A DNA stretch of 6,580 nucleotides, taken from NCBI GenBank assembly GCA_048498395.1, contig JBEHYB010000103.1, positions 1 through 6,580 of the forward strand. Reading direction: 5' to 3'. A program made the position numbers and the translations under genes. Under the pieces are notes generated by a model. It searched no databases, had not been told where the DNA came from, and was given only the letters and a program-made list of their open reading frames with translations. The DNA comes from Micavibrio_B sp048498395. Its GTDB lineage: Bacteria; Pseudomonadota; Alphaproteobacteria; Micavibrionales; Micavibrionaceae. Shown in pieces: positions 1 to 6,340 of the stretch (positions are counted from its first letter, which is position 1; every line of letters starts with the position of its first letter).

Positions 1-20
1 ACTGATAGAATTCGCCTAAC

Positions 21-1481
21 CTATTGAATCACGACCTTATACTGCCGCCCGGAAACGACCCCCTCCCCGGATTTCAGCCCATTCAGCGCGCGGAAATAAT
101 CGGTCGGGTTTTCATCCACTTGCATCCGCGCGACGAAGCTTTGCAGCGTATCGCCCGCCGCCGCCGTCAAAACCTTGATGGATTGCGGGTGCAGGGAATC
201 GGCCTCGGCGCGCGACAGCTCGCGGAAACTATAGGTCGTGGTTTTAAGATCCTCGACTCCTTGCGCGCCCAGATCCGAGGGAATGGCGAACTGCATTCGG
301 TAGACCTCGCCGCTTCCCCACTCAATCGCCACCAGCCGGATTTCGACCGGCGTACCGTTGAGGGTCGCCTTGAACGAAGCCGTTGCCGCCCTGTGCCCGT
401 TGATAGTGATCGCTTCCGGTGTCACTGCCTTCTTGCCCTCAAGCCATTCGGAGAGGATATAGCTCGATGGATCGGGACTGTGCATCTGGCCGTGATCGAC
501 AACGATCAGCGCGCCGCCCGATCGTGACGCGACGATCTGCGTCGGGCGGTTCTGGATTTTATAGCCGCGCGGCGCGGTGAAAGTGAAACCCATCTGCGGA
601 TGGTAGAAGACATTGCCGCGCACGAGGCCCTGATCGAGGCTGTCGCCGAAAGTGAGGCCGTCGATGATGCGCAGATATTCACTCATATTTCTGATATCAG
701 GCCCCTTCTCATACTTCGCGGCCTCTGCATAGGCGGCAGCGACGCGCGTCTGCGTCTGCGGATGCGTCGCAAAGAAATCAGGCTGGTCGGCTTTTTCGCC
801 GTTACGCGCCGCTTCCGCTTGCTGGTACTGACCCATGGCGCTTAAGAAATCAGAGACAGCTTTAGGGTCATAGCCCGCGCGGCGCAGATAGCGAATACCG
901 AGGCTGTCCGCTTCGGATTCCTGATCGCGCGAATAGGAACTGATATAGAGATTGGAGCCGACATCGAGCGCCTGCGACAGTGCGGCACTTCCTACTGCTG
1001 CCGAGAGAATATTCGTACCTAAACTCGTCAGCACGCTTTGCGAATATCGCGCCGCCTGGTGGCGCGCGGTGATGTGGCCGATCTCGTGACCGAGAACGCC
1101 GGCCAGCTCCGCCTCGTCATTTGCAACCGCCAGCAGCCCGCGCGTAATATATACGTATCCTCCGGGGAGGGCGAAAGCGTTGACGATCGGCGAGTCGAGC
1201 ACGAAGAACTGGTAGGTTACATCGGCGCGTTCGGTATTCTTCGCGACTTTCCGGCCTATCGCCGTGACATAATCGGCGACGTTTACGTCCCTATAAAGCC
1301 CGCCATATTGTTTGATGATCTCGCCGTGCTGGCTTGCCCCGATCGAGGCCTCGGATTGGGCCGGCATCAGGCCCGTAAACTCGTTGCGGCCCGTCGCCGG
1401 GTTTACGCTGCAACTCATAAGAAACAGGGATGAAATCAGCCAGCCATACCGTAAACCCTTGCAAAATTTTCGATAATCCAT
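21..1481 (-). CDS. M48-family zinc metalloprotease, BepA-like periplasmic lipoprotein
   Basis: A 486-residue predicted endopeptidase of the outer-membrane quality-control type (peptidase M48, BepA/YfgC relatives). A basic N-terminus and hydrophobic stretch end in a lipobox (LMSC, Cys24), so the mature protein should be a lipid-anchored periplasmic protein. The active site is clear: HEIGH at 132-136 gives two zinc histidines and the catalytic Glu133, and Glu188 in SRDQESEAD is the expected third ligand. His240 in ATHPQTQTR matches the regulatory His of BepA. The conserved ALPGGYVYITRG segment is at 104-115. Residues about 260-425 form the beta-rich region usual in this group. The last 55 residues look LysM-like (AGDTLQSF, ALNGL, GRQYKVV), where E. 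coli BepA carries TPR repeats. The ATG at 1481 is preceded by AGGGGA (1487-1492) with a 5 nt gap, which supports this start. The gene is divergent from the SNase-like gene. The family call is certain; the physiological substrate is unknown. Confidence 0.93.
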   Translation of the reverse strand: MDYRKFCKGLRYGWLISSLFLMSCSVNPATGRNEFTGLMPAQSEASIGASQHGEIIKQYGGLYRDVNVADYVTAIGRKVAKNTERADVTYQFFVLDSPIVNAFALPGGYVYITRGLLAVANDEAELAGVLGHEIGHITARHQAARYSQSVLTSLGTNILSAAVGSAALSQALDVGSNLYISSYSRDQESEADSLGIRYLRRAGYDPKAVSDFLSAMGQYQQAEAARNGEKADQPDFFATHPQTQTRVAAAYAEAAKYEKGPDIRNMSEYLRIIDGLTFGDSLDQGLVRGNVFYHPQMGFTFTAPRGYKIQNRPTQIVASRSGGALIVVDHGQMHSPDPSSYILSEWLEGKKAVTPEAITINGHRAATASFKATLNGTPVEIRLVAIEWGSGEVYRMQFAIPSDLGAQGVEDLKTTTYSFRELSRAEADSLHPQSIKVLTAAAGDTLQSFVARMQVDENPTDYFRALNGLKSGEGVVSGRQYKVVIQ

Positions 1482-1486
1482 AAATT
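1459..1486 (+). promoter_or_regulatory. Candidate sigma70-type promoter for the SNase-like gene, inside the 5' end of the M48 gene
   Basis: TTGCAA (1459-1464) and TAAATT (1481-1486) are separated by 16 bp, each matching 4 of 6 consensus bases. Initiation about 7 nt past the second box would fall at or next to the A of the ATG at 1493. That would give a leaderless mRNA and fit the absence of a Shine-Dalgarno sequence before this ATG. An alternative -10 is GATAAT at 1472-1477, which has no good -35. This is inferred from hexamer matches only and is weak. Confidence 0.28.
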
Positions 1487-1492
1487 TCCCCT

Positions 1493-2473
1493 ATGCTGAA
1501 ATTCAGTCTTCTGACCGCCGTTTTCACGCTCCTGTTTTTACCACAGGCGAATGCCGATACGAAATACGTGTCGGACACGGTGTCCCCGCTTTTCTTCAAG
1601 GAACTGACAGCATCGACTGTCGCGGTCAAGGTGATGAAAGTCATCGACCCCGTCACCTTTATGGGCGACGACAGGAACGTCTATGCCCTGAGCGGCATCG
1701 AGGTTCCGAACGCGATCACCGGCAAGACGGATATCACATTGGAAGCCAGCAAGACGCTCGGGCTTTTGATCGAAGGCAAGGATCTCAAACTCTACGTCAC
1801 AAAGAACAAGGAGAAAGGCCGCTTAAACCGCATGAACCAGATGGTCGTGCAGGCCGAGCTCAAACAGGATCATATCTGGGTCGAAGGCGAGATGCTCGCT
1901 GCCGGACTTGCACGCGTGCGCACCACACCGTCCAATCCCGAGCTTGCCGAACAGATGTACAAGGCCGAGAGTTATGCGCGCGACAACAAGAAGGGTTTAT
2001 GGGCCAACAGCCAGTTGCAGGTTCTTACGCCTGAGACTGTCACGGGCCATGAGAACGCGTTCGAGATCGTCGAAGGCACACCAAAGGCGGCGGCTGTGAC
2101 GAACAACATGATCTTCCTCAATTACGGCAACGACTACAAACAGGACTTCACCGTCGGCATTCCGACGAACCTGCGCACCACTTTCGCCAAGCGCGGTATC
2201 AACCCGCTGCAACTTGCGCATACCAAAATCCGTGTGCGCGGCTGGGTGCAGTCTTACAACGGCGACTTCATCGAGATCGATCACCCGGAGCAGATCGAAA
2301 TCCTCGGCGAGATGTCGCCTTTCAAGCCAACGCCTGACGCAAGCGCGGAACCTGCGCCCGGCAACGCCGGCATGCGTACAATCAACCTGCCGAAACCGCC
2401 CGTGGCCGACGCGCCCAAAGCCCCGGAACCTCCCGCCCCCGTGAAGAAGAATGCCGGCACACCAAACCCCTAG
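1493..2473 (+). CDS. Secreted staphylococcal-nuclease-like (thermonuclease fold) protein, probably catalytically degenerate
   Basis: A 326-residue exported protein. Residues 1-21 are a typical Sec signal peptide with cleavage expected after ANA. Residues about 43-172 align by eye with the SNase fold: a VMKVIDPVTF strand, a SGIEVPNA segment, RLNRMNQMVVQA, MLAAGLARV and the closing AESYARDNKKGLW helix. Compared with Staphylococcus nuclease, DGDT has become DPVT (loss of Asp21), the position of catalytic Arg35 appears to be Ala65, Asp40 is Glu70 and Glu43 is Asn73; only the Arg87 equivalent (Arg113) is kept. Nuclease activity is therefore doubtful. Residues about 185-275 form a second conserved domain (FEIVEGT to IDHPEQIEIL), probably OB-fold-like, and the protein ends in a Pro/Ala-rich tail. 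The ATG starts 11 bp from the divergent M48 start and has no visible Shine-Dalgarno sequence. The end overlaps the next gene by 23 bp. Family call good; function unknown. Confidence 0.82.
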   Translation: MLKFSLLTAVFTLLFLPQANADTKYVSDTVSPLFFKELTASTVAVKVMKVIDPVTFMGDDRNVYALSGIEVPNAITGKTDITLEASKTLGLLIEGKDLKLYVTKNKEKGRLNRMNQMVVQAELKQDHIWVEGEMLAAGLARVRTTPSNPELAEQMYKAESYARDNKKGLWANSQLQVLTPETVTGHENAFEIVEGTPKAAAVTNNMIFLNYGNDYKQDFTVGIPTNLRTTFAKRGINPLQLAHTKIRVRGWVQSYNGDFIEIDHPEQIEILGEMSPFKPTPDASAEPAPGNAGMRTINLPKPPVADAPKAPEPPAPVKKNAGTPNP

Positions 2474-3461
2474 AATAAATACGGGCCAGTCCGCCTCGTC
2501 GCTACATCCAAGACCGCTGAAGGAACTCTTCCCGGCGATCGCGCCCTACTCGCAAGGATTTCTGGAAGTCGATGAGAACCAGACCCTCTATTGGGAGCAA
2601 AGCGGCAACCCGGACGGCGTGCCGATGCTGATCGTGCATGGAGGTCCCGGTGCCGGCGCGACACCGCTTCACCGCCGCTTCTTCGATCCGAAATTCTACC
2701 GCATCGTGATCTTCGATCAGCGCGGCGCGGGCCGTTCGCATGGGCTCGGCAATCTGCACAACAACACGACCGAACATCTGGTCGACGATATGGAGAAACT
2801 GCGCGTACAGCTCGGCATCAAACGCTGGCATCTCTTCGGCGGCTCGTGGGGCAGCACGCTCTCGCTCGCCTATGCGATACGTCATCCCGAACGATGTATC
2901 AGCCTGATCCTGCGCGGCATCTTTCTGATGGAACAGACGGAAGTCGACTGGTTCATGTACGGCATGAAGACGATCTTCCCCGAAGCCTGGGAGGATTTCT
3001 CGAACTTCATCCCCGAAGCCGAGCGCGGCGATCTTCTGGCAGCCTATTACAAGCGCCTGACCGATGACGACGACAAGACCGCGATCGAAGCGGCCCTCGC
3101 CTGGAACGGGTATGAAACCGCCTGTTCGTCTTTCATCCCGGCCAGCGAAACCATTAACACGCCGGAGCAGCGTTACTACGCGCTGGCGACCGCCAAGATC
3201 GAAGCGCATTACTTCCTGAATAACGTCATCCCGGTGTCCGAAAGCCTGCTGAGCGGCATCGACCGTATAAGGCGCATCCCGGCCTGTATTATTCACGGCC
3301 GCTATGACATTATATGCCCGATCGACAACGCCCACCGGCTGCACCTGGCCTGGCCGGAGGCAGATTACGTAATTGTTCCGGATTCCGGACATTCTTCTCT
3401 TGATCCCAGCATGAGATCAAGATTACTTGAAGCTACTGAAAACGCTAAAACGCTATCCTAG
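2451..3461 (+). CDS. pip: Proline iminopeptidase (prolyl aminopeptidase), alpha/beta hydrolase, peptidase family S33
   Basis: A 336-residue cytoplasmic enzyme that should release N-terminal proline from peptides. The oxyanion-hole motif HGGPGAG is at 63-69, DQRGAGRS at 89-96, and the nucleophile elbow GGSWGS places Ser132. Asp286 (HGRYDIICP) and His314 (DSGHSSLDP) complete the triad. Glu222 (in AWNGYETA) and Glu251 (in KIEAHYF) fall where family members use two glutamates to bind the substrate's free amino group; this is an alignment by eye. The family core begins near residue 23 (LKELFPAI), so the first 20 or so residues are a variable extension. The ATG at 2451 lies inside the end of the SNase-like gene, overlapping it by 23 bp, with only an AG-rich stretch upstream, so translation is probably coupled. 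No other ATG lies before the conserved core. There is no signal peptide. It is followed 11 bp later by pgk. Length is normal for the family. Confidence 0.93.
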   Translation: MPAHQTPRINTGQSASSLHPRPLKELFPAIAPYSQGFLEVDENQTLYWEQSGNPDGVPMLIVHGGPGAGATPLHRRFFDPKFYRIVIFDQRGAGRSHGLGNLHNNTTEHLVDDMEKLRVQLGIKRWHLFGGSWGSTLSLAYAIRHPERCISLILRGIFLMEQTEVDWFMYGMKTIFPEAWEDFSNFIPEAERGDLLAAYYKRLTDDDDKTAIEAALAWNGYETACSSFIPASETINTPEQRYYALATAKIEAHYFLNNVIPVSESLLSGIDRIRRIPACIIHGRYDIICPIDNAHRLHLAWPEADYVIVPDSGHSSLDPSMRSRLLEATENAKTLS

Positions 3462-3466
3462 GGAAG
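3460..3466 (+). promoter_or_regulatory. Ribosome binding site of pgk, overlapping the pip stop codon
   Basis: AGGGAAG ends 6 nt before the pgk ATG (3473), and its first two bases belong to the TAG stop of the iminopeptidase gene. This fixes the pgk start and suggests that ribosomes finishing pip can feed directly into pgk. Confidence 0.7.
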
Positions 3467-3472
3467 TACAAG

Positions 3473-4675
3473 ATGGATTTTCAAAGCCTGAGAACCGCCG
3501 ACGTTAAGAACAAGTTCGTCCTCCTGCGCGCGGATTTAAACGTGCCTGTTCAGGAAGGTGAAGTCACGGACACAACGCGCATCGACAGACTGAAACCCAC
3601 TATCGAATTCCTTGCGCAAATGGGTGCGAAGACGATCATCGTTTCTCATTACGGCCGTCCGAAAGGCGTGACACCTGAATTCTCGCTTTCTTTCCTGATC
3701 CCCGAGCTTGAGAAAAGCTGGGGCCGCACACCGAAATTCGCGCATGACTGCGTCGGCCCTGATGCGATGAAAGAGCGATCGCTGATGACACCGGGCGAAA
3801 TCCTGTTGCTGGAAAATGTCCGCTTTCACCCGGAAGAAGAAGCAAACGATCCGGGCTTCGCGCGCGAACTGGCAAAACTTGGCGACATCTATGTGAACGA
3901 TGCCTTCTCCGCGGCGCATCGCGCGCATGCTTCAACCGAAGGTGTCGCGCATTACCTGCCGACCTATGCCGGTTTCCTGATGGAGGAAGAGCTGACCGCG
4001 CTTAACAAGGCGCTTGGCAAGCCCGAGCGTCCCGTGATGGCGATTGTCGGCGGCGCGAAAGTCTCGACGAAGCTCGACCTGCTCCTCAATCTCGTCACCA
4101 AAGTTGATTACCTCGTGCTCGGCGGTGGTATGGCCAATACCTTCATGTACGCAAAAGGTTTCGAAGTCGGCCAGTCGCTTTGCGAGAAAGACATGAAAGA
4201 CAAGGCGCTTGAGATCATGGAGAAAGCCAAATCCAGCAAATGCGAACTGGTCCTGCCGACCGACCGCGTCTGCGTGAAGGAATTCGGCAAGGGCGTGCCG
4301 TTTGAGATTTTCCCGGCAGACAAAATCCCGTCCGACCGCGAAGGCGTGGATATCGGCATGGGCTCGATCGAGAACATCAAGACGAAACTCGCCAACTGCA
4401 AGACCGTCATCTGGAACGGCCCCATGGGCGTATTCGAAGTGAAACCTTTCGACAACGGCACCAACATGCTCGCCCAGGCTGTCGCGCAGGCAACGCAGGC
4501 CGGCAAGATTATCAGCGTCGCAGGTGGCGGTGATACCGTGTCTGCGCTTGAGAACGCAGGCGTGATCGACAAGATGACTTATGTGTCATCCGCCGGCGGC
4601 GCGTTCCTCGAATGGATGGAAGGCAAAACGCTGCCCGGCGTGGCAGCGTTGTCGTTGAAGAAGAAAGCGGCTTAA
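3473..4675 (+). CDS. pgk: Phosphoglycerate kinase
   Basis: A full-length 400-residue Pgk that interconverts 1,3-bisphosphoglycerate plus ADP and 3-phosphoglycerate plus ATP in glycolysis and gluconeogenesis, in the cytoplasm. The N-terminal substrate domain carries RADLNVP (19-25), Arg36, SHYGRPKG (58-65; usually SHLGRPKG), Arg117 in ENVRFHPEEE and Arg150 in NDAFSAAHRAHAST. These are the basic-patch residues that bind the phosphoglycerate. The C-terminal nucleotide domain carries GGAKVSTK (193-200), GGGMANTF, WNGPMGVFE (314-322), GGGDT (351-355) and SSAGGAFLE (372-380), the last being a variant of STGGGASLE known from Alphaproteobacteria. All key residues are present. The usual partners gap and fba are not adjacent; instead pgk is the third gene after the SNase-like gene and pip. 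A 9 bp inverted repeat near its 3' end (4627-4650) probably serves the opposite strand. Confidence 0.98.
   Translation: MDFQSLRTADVKNKFVLLRADLNVPVQEGEVTDTTRIDRLKPTIEFLAQMGAKTIIVSHYGRPKGVTPEFSLSFLIPELEKSWGRTPKFAHDCVGPDAMKERSLMTPGEILLLENVRFHPEEEANDPGFARELAKLGDIYVNDAFSAAHRAHASTEGVAHYLPTYAGFLMEEELTALNKALGKPERPVMAIVGGAKVSTKLDLLLNLVTKVDYLVLGGGMANTFMYAKGFEVGQSLCEKDMKDKALEIMEKAKSSKCELVLPTDRVCVKEFGKGVPFEIFPADKIPSDREGVDIGMGSIENIKTKLANCKTVIWNGPMGVFEVKPFDNGTNMLAQAVAQATQAGKIISVAGGGDTVSALENAGVIDKMTYVSSAGGAFLEWMEGKTLPGVAALSLKKKAA
4625..4650 (-). terminator. Candidate intrinsic terminator of the DUF2336 gene, inside the 3' end of pgk
   Basis: A perfect 9 bp inverted repeat (AACGCTGCC at 4627-4635, GGCAGCGTT at 4642-4650) encloses a 6 nt loop. 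Read on the minus strand, the stem is followed by TTTTGCC, two of the four T being part of the stem. It begins about 31 bp past the DUF2336 stop codon (4682-4684). On the plus strand no T-run follows, so it should work only for the minus-strand transcript. The short T-tract makes it moderate evidence. Confidence 0.42.
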
Positions 4676-4681
4676 ATCCAA

Positions 4682-5791
4682 TTAAGAACGGTACTGAACT
4701 ATCACCTTCTGGGCCTGATCGGCGCTGAGTGAATCAAAGTAATTCGCGGCGCGCGTCAGTTCGGTATTGTTGATCTTGCCTTCTTCATTGCGCATTTTAT
4801 GCGTCATCAGGTAGATACCGATAAACTCGTCGCGCGCGAAGTTCAAAGCGCGGCAGATAACGGCAAGCCCCTGACCGTTTTCCTGTCTCAATATATGAAC
4901 GATCTTCTGCGGCTGAATTTTCGAAACGCATGAAAGCTGTGCGACGAAAGACGGGATCTGGCCGCGTTTCAATGTTTTCATCATCAGCGCGGATGACATC
5001 TGCCCCTTATCGGCGAACATCTCCGCCGCCTTGATCATGGCGGAAGTCGGCTCATAGATATCTTTCGCGTCGCTCGAGAATTCATAGAGAATGTCTTTGA
5101 CGGATTCCAGAACGCTCAGTTCGTTCTGCAATGTCGCGGAAATGGTTTTCTCCATCTCGCGGCCGACGATTTCATAGAGTTTGCGGGCCAGCGTTTCGGG
5201 AATTTCACTGCGCACCAGAAGCGGACGCGCGAGGTCTTTTGAAGTCTCAGCAATCTCGGCCATGACATCGATGGCGTGATGGCTGAGATGGATGTGCGTG
5301 TTCGAAGCCAGCGTGCAGGCTGTCGGGATATCGCGCGTATCGGCCAGCGCGTCGACGACCGGCTCGTTGAGCATTTCGCGGGCGGCAATGGCGCGCCAGT
5401 ATTCCGGTGCTTTTGATTGAATGATGTAGAGAAGATCGAGATCGTTGAGAACCGGCGAGCTGCGCAGAACGCTTTCTGCAACGCCTATTTCGTCCTGGGC
5501 CATAAACAACACAAGGCGCAGCGGCGCATTCGCAAGTGTTGAAAGGCGTTCTGCCACAGCGTGGCGTAAATCTGTTTCGGCCTGACGCATCAGGTTGATG
5601 AGAATATCGGCGATAAGTTCGCGCTCCGCCTGCTTCAGACCCATGTCCAGAAGGCCGGAGACTATATGTGACAATTCAGCACGCGCTTCAGGCTTGCGAT
5701 CTTCCGCCAGTTGATACAGGCGATGACTGTCATAGAGACGAACGAGCAAAGGCTCGATGTCTTTGGAATGACCCAACGTACCCCAAGTCAT
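4682..5791 (-). CDS. DUF2336 domain protein, helical HEAT-like repeats, function unknown
   Basis: A 369-residue, almost entirely helical protein with no signal peptide or membrane segment, so probably cytoplasmic. Residues from about 30 to 240 match the DUF2336 pattern: ARAELSHIV, ERELIADILINLM, LRHAVAERL, APLRLVLFMAQDE, VLRSSPVLNDLDLLYII, RAIAAREML and LARPLLVRSEIPETLARKLYEIVG. The successive helical pairs look like HEAT-type repeats, which usually bind other proteins. The last 130 residues are also helical but I recognise no domain. The reading frame stays open up to an ATG at 5887, but the ATG at 5791 has AGGGGA (5799-5804) 7 nt upstream and begins a sensible protein, while the extra 32 residues read like translated leader; I therefore choose 5791. 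It converges on pgk with 6 bp between stop codons. The family is confident; no role can be assigned from the context. Confidence 0.87.
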   Translation of the reverse strand: MTWGTLGHSKDIEPLLVRLYDSHRLYQLAEDRKPEARAELSHIVSGLLDMGLKQAERELIADILINLMRQAETDLRHAVAERLSTLANAPLRLVLFMAQDEIGVAESVLRSSPVLNDLDLLYIIQSKAPEYWRAIAAREMLNEPVVDALADTRDIPTACTLASNTHIHLSHHAIDVMAEIAETSKDLARPLLVRSEIPETLARKLYEIVGREMEKTISATLQNELSVLESVKDILYEFSSDAKDIYEPTSAMIKAAEMFADKGQMSSALMMKTLKRGQIPSFVAQLSCVSKIQPQKIVHILRQENGQGLAVICRALNFARDEFIGIYLMTHKMRNEEGKINNTELTRAANYFDSLSADQAQKVIVQYRS

Positions 5792-5798
5792 TAGTATT

Positions 5799-5804
5799 TC
5801 CCCT
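5799..5804 (-). promoter_or_regulatory. Ribosome binding site that decides the DUF2336 start
   Basis: AGGGGA lies 7 nt before the ATG at 5791. The surrounding ten bases TAGGGGAAAT are identical to those before the M48 start at 1481, which supports this being the signal actually used here and argues against the upstream ATG at 5887. Confidence 0.65.
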
Positions 5805-5851
5805 AGTTTCACGTCTTGGTTCCTCACACCGCCAGCGGGAGATTGAAATTC

Positions 5852-5879
5852 GGAACGGTCATCCCTGTACGACCATTCC
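5852..5879 (-). other. Hairpin in the probable 5' leader of the DUF2336 mRNA
   Basis: On the minus strand GGAATGGTC and GACCGTTCC flank a 10 nt loop and can form a 9 bp stem with one G-U wobble. On the plus strand the same position would be an A-C mismatch, so the structure favours minus-strand RNA. It lies about 60 nt upstream of the start codon at 5791. A weak promoter match just upstream (TTAAGA at 5914-5919 and TATATA at 5890-5895 on the minus strand, 18 bp apart) would place the RNA start near 5883, so the hairpin would open the leader. Function not known. Confidence 0.35.
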
Positions 5880-6015
5880 ACACACACTCTATATATTGGT
5901 TTTTTGTAACTTATCTTAAGTATGGCACTCGAAACCTTGATAGAATCTTAATATCGCAAATAAATTTTTAATTTGTATAAAATGTGATCAAAGCGAAACC
6001 ATTTGTTAATGGCTT

Positions 6016-6044
6016 TTGTAATATCCTGAGAATCAATCTATAAA
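6016..6044 (+). promoter_or_regulatory. Candidate sigma70-type promoter for the small serine-rich gene
   Basis: TTGTAA (6016-6021) and TATAAA (6039-6044) are exactly 17 bp apart and match 4 and 5 of 6 consensus bases. The expected RNA start near 6051 gives a leader of about 22 nt before the ATG at 6073. It lies in the AT-rich stretch 5890-6050, where chance matches are common. A second weaker pair is TTGATA (5937-5942) with TAAATT (5961-5966), 18 bp apart. Confidence 0.4.
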
Positions 6045-6072
6045 TTCAGGGAACTACTTCGGGTAAGCACGC

Positions 6073-6330
6073 ATGGGGCCTCTCTCCTCAGTAACTACAC
6101 CTAATTCCTCAATAACCACTCCTCTCCGCGACAATAACGGCGGACGGGAAGATACTGTCGTGCAGGAACGTCTCCAGAGCACGAAGCCTTCGGGCAGCAG
6201 CATGGCCAAGAGCGACAACAGCTCTGCCAAGAACTACCGCCAGTCACAGGATTTTTCGGACGCGAGAGTGCCCGATCCGTCGGCCCTGCAGGGGAATCGC
6301 CGCGGCAGCCTCCTCGACCTGACGGTTTAA
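6073..6330 (+). CDS. Small serine-rich, probably disordered protein, function unknown
   Basis: An 85-residue open frame that I do not recognise. About 15 Ser and 7 Thr, many Asn, Gln, Asp and Pro, and no Cys, Trp or His indicate a hydrophilic, largely disordered protein without signal peptide or membrane helix. Only the last residues (RRGSLLDLTV) form a hydrophobic patch, which could be a short binding or degradation tail. Support for being real: a promoter candidate at the right distance, an in-frame TAA just upstream (6064-6066) that limits the start, GC-rich third positions in the second half, and no competing gene. Against: the ribosome binding site is poor (GGGTAAG at 6061-6067, 5 nt before the ATG), and the better AGGGAA motif at 6048-6053 is too far away. 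It is divergent from the DUF2336 gene and convergent with the gene at the right edge. Confidence 0.55.
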   Translation: MGPLSSVTTPNSSITTPLRDNNGGREDTVVQERLQSTKPSGSSMAKSDNSSAKNYRQSQDFSDARVPDPSALQGNRRGSLLDLTV

Positions 6331-6340
6331 CCCCCTAGCT

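Noticed and set aside
24..527. Plus-strand open frame (167 codons) antisense to the M48 gene
   Set aside because: Arg- and His-rich shadow of the metalloprotease coding strand, without a ribosome binding site or any recognisable motif. The frames at 600-845 and 1038-1433 were rejected for the same reason.
1291..1656. Minus-strand open frame across the divergent start region
   Set aside because: It would overlap the start of both real genes, and its translation is the out-of-frame reading of the signal peptide regions of the SNase-like and M48 proteins.
2502..3392. Long minus-strand open frame (296 codons) antisense to the iminopeptidase gene
   Set aside because: It lies entirely opposite a gene with complete S33 motifs. 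Its translation shows no family motif, and such frames are expected from the biased codon use of the sense gene.
5792..5887. N-terminal extension of the DUF2336 protein from the ATG at 5887
   Set aside because: No ribosome binding site precedes 5887, the extra residues do not resemble the family, and a strong site precedes the ATG at 5791.
5923..5940. Sigma54-like promoter (TGGCAC followed by TTGA)
   Set aside because: The two elements are separated by 8 bases instead of 5, and the essential GC of the second element is missing.
5905..6010. CtrA-type boxes (TTAA-N7-TTAA), looked for because the DNA seems alphaproteobacterial
   Set aside because: Several TTAA half-sites occur, but none are paired at the 7 bp spacing.
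5999..6012. CCATT/AATGG inverted repeat followed by TTTT
   Set aside because: The stem is only 5 bp, no gene ends just upstream, and short palindromes are frequent in such AT-rich DNA.
6050..6075. GGAAC as the -35 element of a general-stress ECF sigma factor promoter
   Set aside because: No CGTT follows at 16-17 bp, and initiation would fall inside the small gene.
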